Assembly (NCBI RefSeq): GCF_035610345.1
Contig: NZ_CP141212.1
Location: 1,865,976-1,929,975, forward strand
Length of the DNA: 64,000 nt
Direction: 5' to 3'
DNA from: Sinorhizobium meliloti
Lineage (GTDB): Bacteria > Pseudomonadota > Alphaproteobacteria > Rhizobiales > Rhizobiaceae
Shown: positions 51,818 through 61,342 of the stretch, in pieces
How the letters are laid out: every line of letters begins with the position of its first letter
Numbering within the stretch: position 1 is the first letter of the stretch
The notes under the pieces: model-generated
The model's input: only the letters and a program-made list of their open reading frames with translations
What the model was told of the DNA's origin: nothing
Database searches by the model: none
Program-made: the position numbers and the translations under genes

Positions 51818-53500
51818 CTACCCCCTGTCGCGGAAGCGGTTGGTGATCGGATAACGCCGGTCGCGGCCGAAATTCTTCCTGGTGATCTTCACGCCCGGCG
51901 CCGACTGGCGGCGCTTGTATTCAGCGATGTGGAGCAGGTGCTCGATCCGGTGAACGGTTGCCTCTTCATGCCCGCGCGCGACGATCTCCTCCGTGCTCAT
52001 TTCCTTCTCGACCAGGCATTCGAGAATGTCGTCGAGCACCGGATAAGGCGGCAGCGAATCCTGATCCGTCTGGTCGGGGCGGAGTTCGGCCGACGGCGCC
52101 TTGTCGATGATGTTCTGCGGAATGACTTCGCCAGACGGGCCCAGCGCTCCTGGCGGAACGGTGCCGTTTCGCCAGCGTGCCAGCGCGTAAACCTGCATCT
52201 TGTAGAGATCCTTGATCGGATTGAAGCCGCCGTTCATGTCGCCGTAAAGCGTGGCGTAACCGACCGACATTTCGGATTTGTTGCCCGTCGTCACCACCAT
52301 GGAGCCGAATTTGTTGGATATCGCCATCAGGATCGTCCCGCGCGTACGGCTCTGAAGGTTTTCCTCGGTAATGCCCGCCTCGGTTCCCTCGAACATGTCG
52401 GAGAGCGCGCTGAGGAAGCCCTCGACCGGCTCTTCGATCGCAACGATGTCGTAGCGGCAGCCGAGCGCCTTGGCGCATGCCTCGGCATCATGCAACGACT
52501 CGCGCGAGGTGTAGCGGTAGGGCAGCATGACCGTGCGAACCCGCTCCTCGCCCAACGCATCCACCGCAAGCGCCGTGCAGATCGCCGAATCGATGCCGCC
52601 GGACAGGCCGAGAACGACGTTCCTGAAGCCGTTCTTGTTGACGTAATCGCGAAAGCCCAGCATGCAGGCGCGGTAATCCGCCTCTTCGCCTTCCGGTATG
52701 CGCGACTTGAGCCCGTTGGTCGAGGTCCAGCCGCCCGCGCCCCTTTTCCATTCGGAGACGGCCACCGCCTCTTCGAATTGGCTCATCTGGAATGCCAGCG
52801 ACTTGTCCGCGTTGAAGGCGAAACTCGCGCCGTCGAAAACCAGCTCGTCCTGGCCGCCGAGCTGGTTGGCATAGATCATCGGCAGACCGCTCTCGATCAC
52901 CTGCCGCAGCACCACCTGATGGCGCACGTCGACCTTGCCTCGGTAGTAGGGCGAACCGTTCGGCGACAGGAGGATTTCGGCGCCACTCTCCGCGAGGGTC
53001 TCGCAGACGCCGAGATCGCCCCATATGTCCTCGCACACCGGTATGCCGATCCGCACGCCGCGAAAGTTCACCGGGCCCGGCATCTCACCCGCGTCGAAGA
53101 CGCGCTTTTCGTCGAATTCGCCGTAGTTCGGCAAGTCGACCTTGTCGCGGATGGCGATGATCGTCCCAGCATCGAGAACTGCAACGGAATTGTGCCGGAG
53201 GCCGGCGGCCTGCCGCGGAAAGCCGATGACGACGCCCGGCCCGCCATCTGCCGTCTCCGCCGCAAGCTTCTCCACCGCCTGCTCGCAGGCCTTCAGGAAA
53301 GCGGGCTTCAAGACGAGGTCTTCCGGCGGATAGCCGGAGATGAAGAGCTCGGTCAGAAGCAGGAGATCGGCGCCTTCGCGCGCCGCCGCCGTTCGCGCCT
53401 CGTGTGCTTTCGCGACGTTGCCGGCAATGTCTCCGACCGTGGGATTGAGCTGTGCCACGGCGATCCGTAGCGTTGAGGGAGCGGCTTTCTGTGCAGTCAT
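51818..53500 (-). CDS. nadE: Glutamine-dependent NAD+ synthetase
   Basis: This 560-residue two-domain enzyme makes NAD from deamido-NAD, ATP and glutamine. The N-terminal nitrilase-like glutaminase has the triad E51, K120 and C156 (TELFISGY, RDKVDLPNYGEF, PVCEDIWGD). The C-terminal synthetase has the ATP loop SGGIDS at 300-305. It is the first gene of a pair with the TolB-like gene. It is divergent from the phosphoglycerol transferase gene across 268 bp. Confidence 0.96.
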   Translation of the reverse strand: MTAQKAAPSTLRIAVAQLNPTVGDIAGNVAKAHEARTAAAREGADLLLLTELFISGYPPEDLVLKPAFLKACEQAVEKLAAETADGGPGVVIGFPRQAAGLRHNSVAVLDAGTIIAIRDKVDLPNYGEFDEKRVFDAGEMPGPVNFRGVRIGIPVCEDIWGDLGVCETLAESGAEILLSPNGSPYYRGKVDVRHQVVLRQVIESGLPMIYANQLGGQDELVFDGASFAFNADKSLAFQMSQFEEAVAVSEWKRGAGGWTSTNGLKSRIPEGEEADYRACMLGFRDYVNKNGFRNVVLGLSGGIDSAICTALAVDALGEERVRTVMLPYRYTSRESLHDAEACAKALGCRYDIVAIEEPVEGFLSALSDMFEGTEAGITEENLQSRTRGTILMAISNKFGSMVVTTGNKSEMSVGYATLYGDMNGGFNPIKDLYKMQVYALARWRNGTVPPGALGPSGEVIPQNIIDKAPSAELRPDQTDQDSLPPYPVLDDILECLVEKEMSTEEIVARGHEEATVHRIEHLLHIAEYKRRQSAPGVKITRKNFGRDRRYPITNRFRDRG

Positions 53501-53768
53501 GAGCGGGCCCGTCGTCTCTCGTCAGCGAATGCATTTGTCGTTCGCGCTGTTCTTACCGCATCCGGGAGAAAAAAACCCGCACTCAATCGAGATCCGGCTG
53601 AAAAAATCCGAAAAGCTTCGTGTTTTCGGACCGTTAAGCGCAGCGCAGAAATTCTTTAGCCGCCACAGGAACCTGGCAGCGGCCGCGCCGTTTCCGCCAT
53701 TCATCCCCTGTTCAAGATGACAGTCGTATGACGGTAGAGTGAAATATTTGTGAAACTGGAGACGCCCG

Positions 53769-55688
53769 TTGGCCCGTATCGATTCCGCCGTGAGCAGCTC
53801 TCAAGTCTACGCCGACGGGCAAGGCTCTTCCGCAAGATATACGAGAACCCTGTCGGGCGCCCGCAGTGCGCTCTTCACGCTTCTCATTGCGACGGCGCTC
53901 GTCTTCACCGTCGAATTGATCGTGCGCTGGTCCTTGCCCGAAACCGTCGCCTATTTCACCGATCCCATGCGCCCGGCCTGGACCACGGTCGCCGTGTTCT
54001 TCCTCGCCATGCTCGGCGTCGATGCCCTGTTCGGCCGCGAGCACAAGGCCGCGCTGCTCGTCGCGCCGCTCGCCGTTGTGCCGGCATTCATCAGCCAGCA
54101 GAAGCAGGTCTTCCTGTCCGATCCGCTCTATCCGACCGATTTCCTTTTCGGCCGGCAGATCATGGAATTGATGCCGGTACTCGTGAAGGACAGGCCGTGG
54201 ACCGCAGTCGGCGTCGTCGCCGGTTTGATCGCGGCCATCGTCGTTGGCGCGCTCCTGCTGCGGTTCGCCTGGCGGAATTTTCCCAAGCTGACACGGCGGG
54301 AGCGGCTGATGCGGATCGCATTCGCCCTGCCGCTGCTGGTCGCATTCTGGAACATCATGGACTACAACCAGTTCTCGTGGATCCGTGACCGGCTTCGTGT
54401 CATCCCCATCATGTGGGACCAGACCGAGAACTACCGCCACAACGGCTTCGCGCTTGCTTTTGCCATCAACCTCCCGATGGCCAACGTAAACGCGCCGGCC
54501 GGCTATATGGCGGACGCGATCGACCGGATTCCGGTAAAGTCGCTTCCCGCCGGCACGACCCATCGCGGCAAACCGGATGTGATCGTGCTGATGAGCGAGT
54601 CTTTTTGGGATCCTACGCGGCTTCCCAAGGTGAAGCTCACGCCCGATCCCATGCCGACGATCCGTGAACTGCAGGGCGGCAACGTCTTTTCTCCGGAATT
54701 CGGCGGCATGACCGCCAATGTCGAATTCGAAGCGCTGACCGGTTTTTCCAACGCGTTCCTGCCCTATGGCAGCATCCCCTACCAGCAATATATCCGCAAT
54801 CCGATTCCCTCGCTCGCCACCTTCTTCCGCGGCGAAGGCTATGTTTCGCGCGCCATTCATCCTTTCCAGGGATGGTTCTGGAACCGCACAGCCGTCTACA
54901 AGGCCTTCGGTTTCGACATGTTCCGGTCGGAAGAGAACATGCCGGCCATGCAGAAGCGCGGCATCTTCGCGTCGGACGAGTCTTTGACGAAGGAAATCAT
55001 CCGCCAGGCGGAGGAGGTGGAGGATCCTTTCTTCTTTTTCGCGGTGACCCTGCAGGGCCATGGTCCCTATGAGGCCAACCGCTATGCGAAGAACACGATC
55101 AAAGTCGAGGGCGATCTTCCCGAGGCCGACCGCCAGGTGCTCGCCACCTATGCGCAAGGCGTGAAGGAAGCCGACGATAGCCTCAAGATGCTGATGGACT
55201 GGGCGAAAGAGCGCGACCGGGAGACGATCATCGTTCTCTTCGGCGACCACCTCCCACCGCTGAACACCGTCTATTCCAGCACCGGTTACATGAAGGGCAT
55301 TACGGCCGAGCGCAAGGGACCGAAGGATCAGATGAAGGCCGAGCATGAGACGCCGCTCGTCATCTGGTCGAACAAGACGGGGCCGAAGAAGAACATCGGC
55401 ACGATCAGCCCGGCCTTCCTTTCCTACCAGATCCTGAAACAGGCGGGCTACGAGCATCCCTACTACACGGGGTTCCTCGGCAAGGTCTACGACCACTACC
55501 GTGTCCTCGACCGTTACATGCTGATCCGCAAGAACGGCAAGGAGGTCGCCGACTGGCTGCGCCAGCCGAAGATCCCCGCATCGCTGCGTGACTACCGCTT
55601 CCTGCAGCACGACATGATGTTCGGCAAGCGCTACAGCACCGAGCGCTTCTTCAAGTCCCACGCCGAGCTTTACAGCGCTGGTTTGTGA
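53769..55688 (+). CDS. LTA-synthase-family sulfatase / phosphoglycerol transferase
   Basis: This 639-residue protein has about five N-terminal transmembrane helices (to about residue 215) and a periplasmic alkaline-phosphatase-like domain. Metal and catalytic segments include VLMSESFWDPTR, GGMTANVEFEALTG, and VLFGDHLPPL. Members add phosphoglycerol to glucans or lipids. In S. meliloti CgmB decorates cyclic beta-glucans, but I cannot say this is that gene. The start is a TTG at 53769 with GGAG 7 nt upstream. It ends in a strong terminator. Confidence 0.85.
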   Translation: MARIDSAVSSSQVYADGQGSSARYTRTLSGARSALFTLLIATALVFTVELIVRWSLPETVAYFTDPMRPAWTTVAVFFLAMLGVDALFGREHKAALLVAPLAVVPAFISQQKQVFLSDPLYPTDFLFGRQIMELMPVLVKDRPWTAVGVVAGLIAAIVVGALLLRFAWRNFPKLTRRERLMRIAFALPLLVAFWNIMDYNQFSWIRDRLRVIPIMWDQTENYRHNGFALAFAINLPMANVNAPAGYMADAIDRIPVKSLPAGTTHRGKPDVIVLMSESFWDPTRLPKVKLTPDPMPTIRELQGGNVFSPEFGGMTANVEFEALTGFSNAFLPYGSIPYQQYIRNPIPSLATFFRGEGYVSRAIHPFQGWFWNRTAVYKAFGFDMFRSEENMPAMQKRGIFASDESLTKEIIRQAEEVEDPFFFFAVTLQGHGPYEANRYAKNTIKVEGDLPEADRQVLATYAQGVKEADDSLKMLMDWAKERDRETIIVLFGDHLPPLNTVYSSTGYMKGITAERKGPKDQMKAEHETPLVIWSNKTGPKKNIGTISPAFLSYQILKQAGYEHPYYTGFLGKVYDHYRVLDRYMLIRKNGKEVADWLRQPKIPASLRDYRFLQHDMMFGKRYSTERFFKSHAELYSAGL

Positions 55689-55725
55689 ACGGACTCGGCT
55701 AGGACGGCCAATCCCCCGGCTCCAC

Positions 55726-55764
55726 GAAGCGTTTCACTGCTTTCGACAAGCAGTGAAGCGCTTC
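55726..55764 (+). terminator. Intrinsic terminator after the phosphoglycerol transferase gene
   Basis: A 17-bp stem (arms 55726-55742 and 55748-55764, one G-T pair) with a 5-nt loop is followed by TTGATT. The T-tract is short, but the stem is long and well placed 38 bp after the stop. Confidence 0.75.
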
Positions 55765-55972
55765 TTGATTCCGGGCGAACCGTGCCCCCTCGGGAAAATG
55801 TGGCAGACCCCACCGAATTCAATTAAAACGCGAATAAATATTTCCTAAATTTCGATTTTCCACAAGCAAAAACAAATACTTGCAGGCGTATAGAATAATT
55901 AACGATTGTGGCGCAGCCTGAAGCTGCAGAGGCAATGGGAAACAAATACTCAGAATACTTCGGAGGTGCCGC

Positions 55973-56395
55973 ATGTCCGTTTTCAACCGCCTGCTCGGCA
56001 GTCGGAAGGGTGCTGCCGCCATTGAATTCGCAGTCATTGCGCCGCTTTTCTTCATGTGCGTGCTGACGCTGATAGCCTACGGGATCTATCTGAGCGCCGC
56101 ACATTCGATCCAGCAGATAGCCGCGGATGCGGCACGGACGGCGATTGCGGGCCTTTCCGAAGAGGAGCGGGAGCGCCTTGCGACCGATTACATCCGGCGC
56201 ACGACGATGAGCCAGACCTTCATCGACTCCTCCCGCATGAACGTCACCGTGCGCGATGACGCCAACAATACCAACCAGTTCACCGTCACCATCTCCTATG
56301 ACGCAAGCGACCTCCCCATCTGGAAGCTCTTCACCTTTGCCCTGCCGGGTGAGCAGATCGAGCGTTACGCGACGATACGCGTGGGAGGCATCTGA
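55973..56395 (+). CDS. TadE-like pseudopilin/pilus assembly protein
   Basis: This 140-residue protein has the TadE N-terminus RKGAAAIEFAVIAPLFFMCV, in which the prepilin-like segment (with E18) starts a hydrophobic helix to about residue 42, followed by a small extracytoplasmic domain. TadE and TadG assist Flp/Tad pilus assembly. No other tad genes are in the window, so these may act with a distant cluster. GGAGG lies upstream. The next gene starts one base after its stop. Confidence 0.88.
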   Translation: MSVFNRLLGSRKGAAAIEFAVIAPLFFMCVLTLIAYGIYLSAAHSIQQIAADAARTAIAGLSEEERERLATDYIRRTTMSQTFIDSSRMNVTVRDDANNTNQFTVTISYDASDLPIWKLFTFALPGEQIERYATIRVGGI

Positions 56396-56396
56396 G

Positions 56397-58130
56397 ATGC
56401 AGGGAGCGACATCCGTCTTCCGGCGATGCCTGAAGTCCCGCACCGGCAATATCGGCGTCTCGGCGGCCCTCGTCATGCCGCTGGTGGTCGCGTCGATGGG
56501 GCTCGGCATCGATTACGGCTATCTCACCCTTCAGCGGCGCGAGCTGCAGTCTGTTGCGGACCTCGCCTCGATCGCGGCCGCCGCCAATGTAAGTTCAGCC
56601 GAAGAGGCCGTGCTCGCCCACTTCCGGAGCAACGGTCTCGGCTTCGCCGTCTCGACTCCCTCGGGGCTGATGACTGTGGACGGCAAGCTCCTGCCGAACG
56701 ACGTCGAAACCGCCGCAAAGGGGGTGGCTACGATCGTGCGCGGGCGCTATGTCCCCGACCCGACGATCGATGCCGGCCAACGGTTCATCAAGGGGGCCCT
56801 GCCCGCCGACGCCGTCCAGGTAACGCTTGAGAAGAAGGGCGACATCTATCTCGCGGCGCTGTTCAGTGACTCGCCCGATTTGAGCGTGATCGGCACCGCG
56901 GCGAGTTCGAAAATCGCTGCCTTCTCCGTCGGCTCCCGCCTTGCCAGCCTCAATGGTGGCCTCTTGAACGCGATCCTCGGCCAGATGCTCGGCACCAATG
57001 TGGCGCTGAAGGTCATGGATTACGAGGCATTGATCGACGCCGACATCGATATCCAGCCATTCCTCAAGATCATCGCCACCCGCCTCAGTCTCACGGCCGC
57101 TTCCTATGAAGACGTGCTGGCGACGGAGCTGACGATGCCGCAACTGCTCGGATCGCTGCGGCTCGTGCAGGGGCTTTCCGGAACGGTGACTTCAGCGCTC
57201 AAGTCCGTCGAACTCGCAACAGCCGGGAACAGGCCGACATTCACTCTGGCGCAGATCCTCAACATCGACCCGAAAAAGAGCCTCAGCATAGATGCGGGCT
57301 CGGACTGGTCGATGAAAGTCAGTGCATTGCAAATCGTCTCTGCCGCTGCGGTGATTGCCAACGGCGAACATCAGATCGCGCTCGACGCCGTTGCGGGCCT
57401 GCCAGGTATTGCCTCGGTAAAGGTCAGGCTCGCGATCGGTGAACCGCCCGTGGAAACGCCGAGCCATCGCCTTGGTTCACCGGGCGCGGCAGTAAGAACG
57501 GCACAGACGCGCCTCGCCGTCGAAGTCGTCATCGACGGTCTCGCGGCTCTCGCCGGGACCCGCATTCGGCTGCCGATCTATGTCGAACTCGCCCATGCGG
57601 AAGCAAAGCTCTCGGATATCCGTTGCTACGGCGGAACGCCGGAGAATGCGGCGGTGATCATAGATGCGGTTCCCGGCGTGGCGGAGATCGCCCTCGGCGA
57701 TGTCGATCCCACCGTCCTGTCGAGCTTTTCGTCCGACGCCCGGGTGACCCGGGCGCGGCTCCTCGACGGTCTCATCAAGATCGACGGCATCGCCCATGTC
57801 GAGTCCAAGAACCTGCAGCCCTCTCGCCTGGCATTCAGCCCCACCGAGGTTGCCTCGCGGACGATCAAGAGCGTCTCGACCAGGGATATCCTCTCTTCCA
57901 CGACCAAGACCCTGCTCGGCAATCTCGACGCCCAGATCAATGTGGGCGGTCTCCTCTCGATCGGAAGTCCGACTTTATTGCAGCAAGCCTTGGCGCAAAC
58001 ACTCGGCGCGGTGACCGCACCCGTCGATCAATTGCTCTACAATCTACTGCTCCTCGTCGGCGTACGCATCGGCGAGGCCGACGTGCGCGTCACCGGCGTC
58101 AAATGCCAACGGCCCGTTCTTGTTCAGTAA
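56397..58130 (+). CDS. TadG-like pilus assembly protein
   Basis: This 577-residue protein has the TadE/G-type N-terminal anchor (GNIGVSAALVMPLVVASMGL) and the conserved RRELQSVADLASIAAA segment. A large periplasmic domain follows. Many TadG proteins carry a von Willebrand A domain; I see no clear MIDAS motif here, so it may be the VWA-less type. It is co-transcribed with TadE (one base between). The start at ATG 56397 is set by this spacing. Confidence 0.82.
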   Translation: MQGATSVFRRCLKSRTGNIGVSAALVMPLVVASMGLGIDYGYLTLQRRELQSVADLASIAAAANVSSAEEAVLAHFRSNGLGFAVSTPSGLMTVDGKLLPNDVETAAKGVATIVRGRYVPDPTIDAGQRFIKGALPADAVQVTLEKKGDIYLAALFSDSPDLSVIGTAASSKIAAFSVGSRLASLNGGLLNAILGQMLGTNVALKVMDYEALIDADIDIQPFLKIIATRLSLTAASYEDVLATELTMPQLLGSLRLVQGLSGTVTSALKSVELATAGNRPTFTLAQILNIDPKKSLSIDAGSDWSMKVSALQIVSAAAVIANGEHQIALDAVAGLPGIASVKVRLAIGEPPVETPSHRLGSPGAAVRTAQTRLAVEVVIDGLAALAGTRIRLPIYVELAHAEAKLSDIRCYGGTPENAAVIIDAVPGVAEIALGDVDPTVLSSFSSDARVTRARLLDGLIKIDGIAHVESKNLQPSRLAFSPTEVASRTIKSVSTRDILSSTTKTLLGNLDAQINVGGLLSIGSPTLLQQALAQTLGAVTAPVDQLLYNLLLLVGVRIGEADVRVTGVKCQRPVLVQ

Positions 58131-58212
58131 AGCGCTCGCACACGTGCCGATTTCAATTTCGTGTGAAACAAATCGCAGGCCTTGCGCATTGTTCATTACG
58201 CGTGAATGGTAA

Positions 58213-59175
58213 ATGCGGGGCGAAGGGACCATTGCAGTGCCCCCAGCGCAGGAGTGGGGGCGCGCGCAGCAGATGCAGCGGGTCGCGGAGAAGGGCAGCT
58301 CTGAGCAGCAGGTACCAACCGGCTTGACGGTTAGCGACTTGGTGCAAAATCCAAATTTCCCGCAAATATTGCAGGCAGGCGCGCGAACGCTGATCGCCGT
58401 CAATGACCTCTTCCCGCGCGTTGCGCGGCTGGTGGCGTCACACCAGAAGTGGATGCTGACCCAAGCGGCCTATTCCCTGCATCTCGAACGGGATGCCAAC
58501 AACCCGGAATCAGGCATCACTGCCGCGCGGTTGCTCAAATTCATGCGGGATACCGGAGGCGCCAGCCGCAACACGGCGGCCGCATTCCTGGCGGAACTGG
58601 TCGCTTACAAGCTGCTTCAGCCGGCATCCGGCGGACGTACCAAGAGAGCGCGCCCTCTCGAGCCGACCGAGGTCAGCGAGACCGCGATGCGACTCTGGTT
58701 CAAGAGTCAGATGAGCACGATCGATCTCCTCGACGGCGGAACCAGAGTCTCACGCGTCGAGGCGGACAAATCGATTTTCGAACGCGCCCAGCCGCTCGCG
58801 GCACGGCGCCTCCTCTCCGACGGCAGATGGACGACGCCGCCGAAGGGTGTCGCCATCTTTGTCTGGTCCGAATCGGGCGGCGTGATCCTCGACGATCTCA
58901 TGACGCGCGTCTGCGAATTCGTGCCGATGGACGGCAAGGTATGGGTCGATGTCAGCCTGGCGAAACTCGCCGAGCACTACCTGATATCGAATACCCATGT
59001 CCGCCGGATATTCGCCAGCGCCGACGCAGCCGGGTTCCTTGGCAAATCCGAGGATGGACGACGCGGACGGTTCTGGCTGAGCGCACGGCTGATCGAGGAA
59101 TATGTCTCCTGGCAGGCGGTCAAGATCGAGGCTTTGGCCAGCGCCTATGATCAAGCCTCCGATTGGCCTGCTTGA
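58213..59175 (+). CDS. Hypothetical protein with two possible winged-helix regions
   Basis: This 320-residue, soluble, charged protein is of no family I can name. Two segments look like helix-turn-helix domains: about residues 105-140 (LLKFMRDTGGASRNTAAAFL) and about 248-280 (LAKLAEHYLISNTHVRRIFA). A DNA-binding or regulator role is an inference from this. It follows tadG by 82 bp on the same strand. The ATG at 58213 lacks a good ribosome binding site, and M21 is an alternative start. Confidence 0.6.
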   Translation: MRGEGTIAVPPAQEWGRAQQMQRVAEKGSSEQQVPTGLTVSDLVQNPNFPQILQAGARTLIAVNDLFPRVARLVASHQKWMLTQAAYSLHLERDANNPESGITAARLLKFMRDTGGASRNTAAAFLAELVAYKLLQPASGGRTKRARPLEPTEVSETAMRLWFKSQMSTIDLLDGGTRVSRVEADKSIFERAQPLAARRLLSDGRWTTPPKGVAIFVWSESGGVILDDLMTRVCEFVPMDGKVWVDVSLAKLAEHYLISNTHVRRIFASADAAGFLGKSEDGRRGRFWLSARLIEEYVSWQAVKIEALASAYDQASDWPA

Positions 59176-59206
59176 CTGCCGAGCATTCGCTGCACGCCTT
59201 ATGACG

Positions 59207-59602
59207 CTACGGCCGCGATCCTGGAAAGCGCGGCAGGTCGTCGCCGATGTCGTAATAGCTCCCCTTGTCCGCGCAAAAGATGTGATAGCCGGGCTCGAGC
59301 GCCACCGCCCCGTCAAACGTTCCGGCGAGAATGGACGTGTAGTCCAGTCCATCCGCCTTCCAGAACAGGGCCGATCCGCAATGCCGGCAGAAACCGCGTC
59401 GCGCCTCATCGCTGGAACGGTACCAGGTCACGTTCTCGACGCCTTCCACTTCCATTTCACGGTCGAGCACATTCGTGGCCGCGTAGTAGAGCCCGGTTTG
59501 CTTTCGGCATTGAGAGCAATGGCAGAAGATCAGTTCGCGAAGCTTTCCGCGCGTCTTGAAACGCACAGCGCCGCAAAGGCAACCGCCCTCGTTTATTTCC
59601 AT
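59207..59602 (-). CDS. GFA-family (CENP-V/Gfa) zinc protein
   Basis: This 131-residue protein has the family's zinc cysteines in GGCLCGAVRF, FCHCSQCRK and FCRHCGSALF. The family includes glutathione-dependent formaldehyde-activating enzymes, but most members have unknown function. The start at ATG 59602 follows AAGGGG and gives the usual length; the frame runs on to 59659 without support. It converges on the preceding hypothetical gene. Confidence 0.85.
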   Translation of the reverse strand: MEINEGGCLCGAVRFKTRGKLRELIFCHCSQCRKQTGLYYAATNVLDREMEVEGVENVTWYRSSDEARRGFCRHCGSALFWKADGLDYTSILAGTFDGAVALEPGYHIFCADKGSYYDIGDDLPRFPGSRP

Positions 59603-59637
59603 CGTCTGCCCCTTCGAACCTGTGCACTTCGACACAT

Positions 59638-59670
59638 AAAAAGCCGGGCAAGCTTTCAAGCTGGCCCGGC
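59638..59670 (-). terminator. Intrinsic terminator after the DAHP synthase gene
   Basis: Arms 59643-59649 and 59664-59670 (GCCGGGC/GCCCGGC) flank an inner AGCTT/AAGCT pairing. On the minus strand the stem is followed by five T residues. It lies about 65 bp after the DAHP synthase stop. Confidence 0.82.
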
Positions 59671-59735
59671 CAAAGTCAAATTCAGAGAATGCGCCGCAGG
59701 TTCAGAAATATTGAACCGATGCTTTATCGAAGCCA

Positions 59736-61109
59736 TCAGCCGTTGACGACCATCTTCTTTTCGTCGCGGCCGCCCTTCATCCGCTCGGCGAGCAGGAAGG
59801 CCAGCTCAAGTGCCTGGTCGGCATTGAGGCGCGGATCGCAATGGGTGTGGTAGCGATCGGCAAGGTCGTCGCCGGAAAGCGCACGCGCGCCGCCGGTGCA
59901 CTCCGTGACGTCGTTGCCGGTCATCTCGATATGGATGCCGCCCGGATGCGAACCTTCGGCGCGGTGAATCTGGAAGAAGCTCTCGACTTCGGACAGAATC
60001 CGCTCGAACGGTCGGGTCTTGTAATTGTTGAGCGTGATCGTGTTGCCATGCATCGGATCGCAGGACCACACCACCTTCTTGCCCTCCCGCTCGACGGCTC
60101 GGATGAGGCGCGGCAGATGCTCGGCGACCTTGTCGTGGCCGAAGCGGCAGATCAGCGTGAGACGTCCCGCCTCGTTGGCGGGATTGAGGATGTCGATCAA
60201 TTCGAGAAGGCCGTCCGCCGTCAGCGACGGGCCGCACTTCAGGCCAAGCGGATTCTTGATGCCGCGGCAATATTCGATATGCGCGTGATCGGGCTGGCGC
60301 GTACGATCGCCGATCCAGATCATGTGGCCGGACGTCGCGTACCAGTCGCCCGAGGTCGAATCGACGCGCGTGAGCGCCTGCTCGTAACCGAGCAGCAGAG
60401 CTTCGTGGCTGGTGAAGAAATCCGTTTCACGCAGGCTCGGATGGTTTTCAGCGGTGATACCGATCGCCTTCATGAAATCCATCGTCTCGGAGATCCGGTC
60501 GGCGAGCTTGCGGTAACGCTCTGCCTGAGGGCTGTCCTTGACGAAACCGAGCATCCACTGATGGACGTTCTCGAGATTGGCGTAACCGCCCATGGCGAAG
60601 GCGCGCAGCAGGTTCAGCGTGGCCGCGGACTGGCGATAGGCCATGACCTGCCGCTCCGGATTGGGCACGCGTGCCTCCTCCGTGAACTCTATGCCGTTGA
60701 TGATGTCGCCGCGGTAGCTCGGCAGCGTCACATCGCCCTGTTTCTCGACGCCCGATGAGCGCGGCTTGGCGAACTGGCCGGCAATGCGGCCCACCTTGAC
60801 GACCGGCTGCTGCGCACCGAAGGTCAGGACGACGGCCATCTGCAGGAAGGCGCGGAAGAAATCGCGGATCGTATCGGCGCCATGCTCGGCGAAGCTCTCG
60901 GCGCAGTCGCCCCCTTGCAACAGGAAGCCGCGGCCCTCGGCGACATTGGCAAGTGCGCTCTTGAGACGGCGCGCCTCTCCGGCGAAGACAAGCGGCGGAT
61001 ACTTGGCAAGACGCGCCTCCACGCTATCGAGCGCTGCGAGGTCCGGATAGTCCGGCACCTGCTGAATGGGTTTTTGCCGCCAGCTGTTCGGAGTCCAAGT
61101 CTGTGCCAT
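59736..61109 (-). CDS. 3-deoxy-7-phosphoheptulonate synthase, class II (AroF/AroG role)
   Basis: This 457-residue enzyme condenses phosphoenolpyruvate and erythrose-4-phosphate in the first shikimate step. It belongs to the plant-like class II family. Visible motifs are [54 protein letters not shown] and TECTGGA. The start at ATG 61109 follows AGGTG at good spacing. It is apparently monocistronic with its own terminator. I saw no attenuator leader in the 230-bp upstream region. Confidence 0.95.
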   Translation of the reverse strand: MAQTWTPNSWRQKPIQQVPDYPDLAALDSVEARLAKYPPLVFAGEARRLKSALANVAEGRGFLLQGGDCAESFAEHGADTIRDFFRAFLQMAVVLTFGAQQPVVKVGRIAGQFAKPRSSGVEKQGDVTLPSYRGDIINGIEFTEEARVPNPERQVMAYRQSAATLNLLRAFAMGGYANLENVHQWMLGFVKDSPQAERYRKLADRISETMDFMKAIGITAENHPSLRETDFFTSHEALLLGYEQALTRVDSTSGDWYATSGHMIWIGDRTRQPDHAHIEYCRGIKNPLGLKCGPSLTADGLLELIDILNPANEAGRLTLICRFGHDKVAEHLPRLIRAVEREGKKVVWSCDPMHGNTITLNNYKTRPFERILSEVESFFQIHRAEGSHPGGIHIEMTGNDVTECTGGARALSGDDLADRYHTHCDPRLNADQALELAFLLAERMKGGRDEKKMVVNG

Positions 61110-61342
61110 TTCCATCACCTGTTATCTGACGCGGATCGGCCCGCGTCGCGCCCTGCGGCCGTCACGCCGCCCGGCATCCGGATTTGCATGCGTCCGCGTC
61201 GGCAGCCCCGCCGATACCTGCGATCTGCCACAACGCCCGGGCCGGACTACTTTCGCGGATGCGGGCTTATAAACGTTAACAGGGGGCTTGGAAAGCCATC
61301 CTACCAGAAAACGTGGACTGCCACGACGCCGGCGGACAAGGC

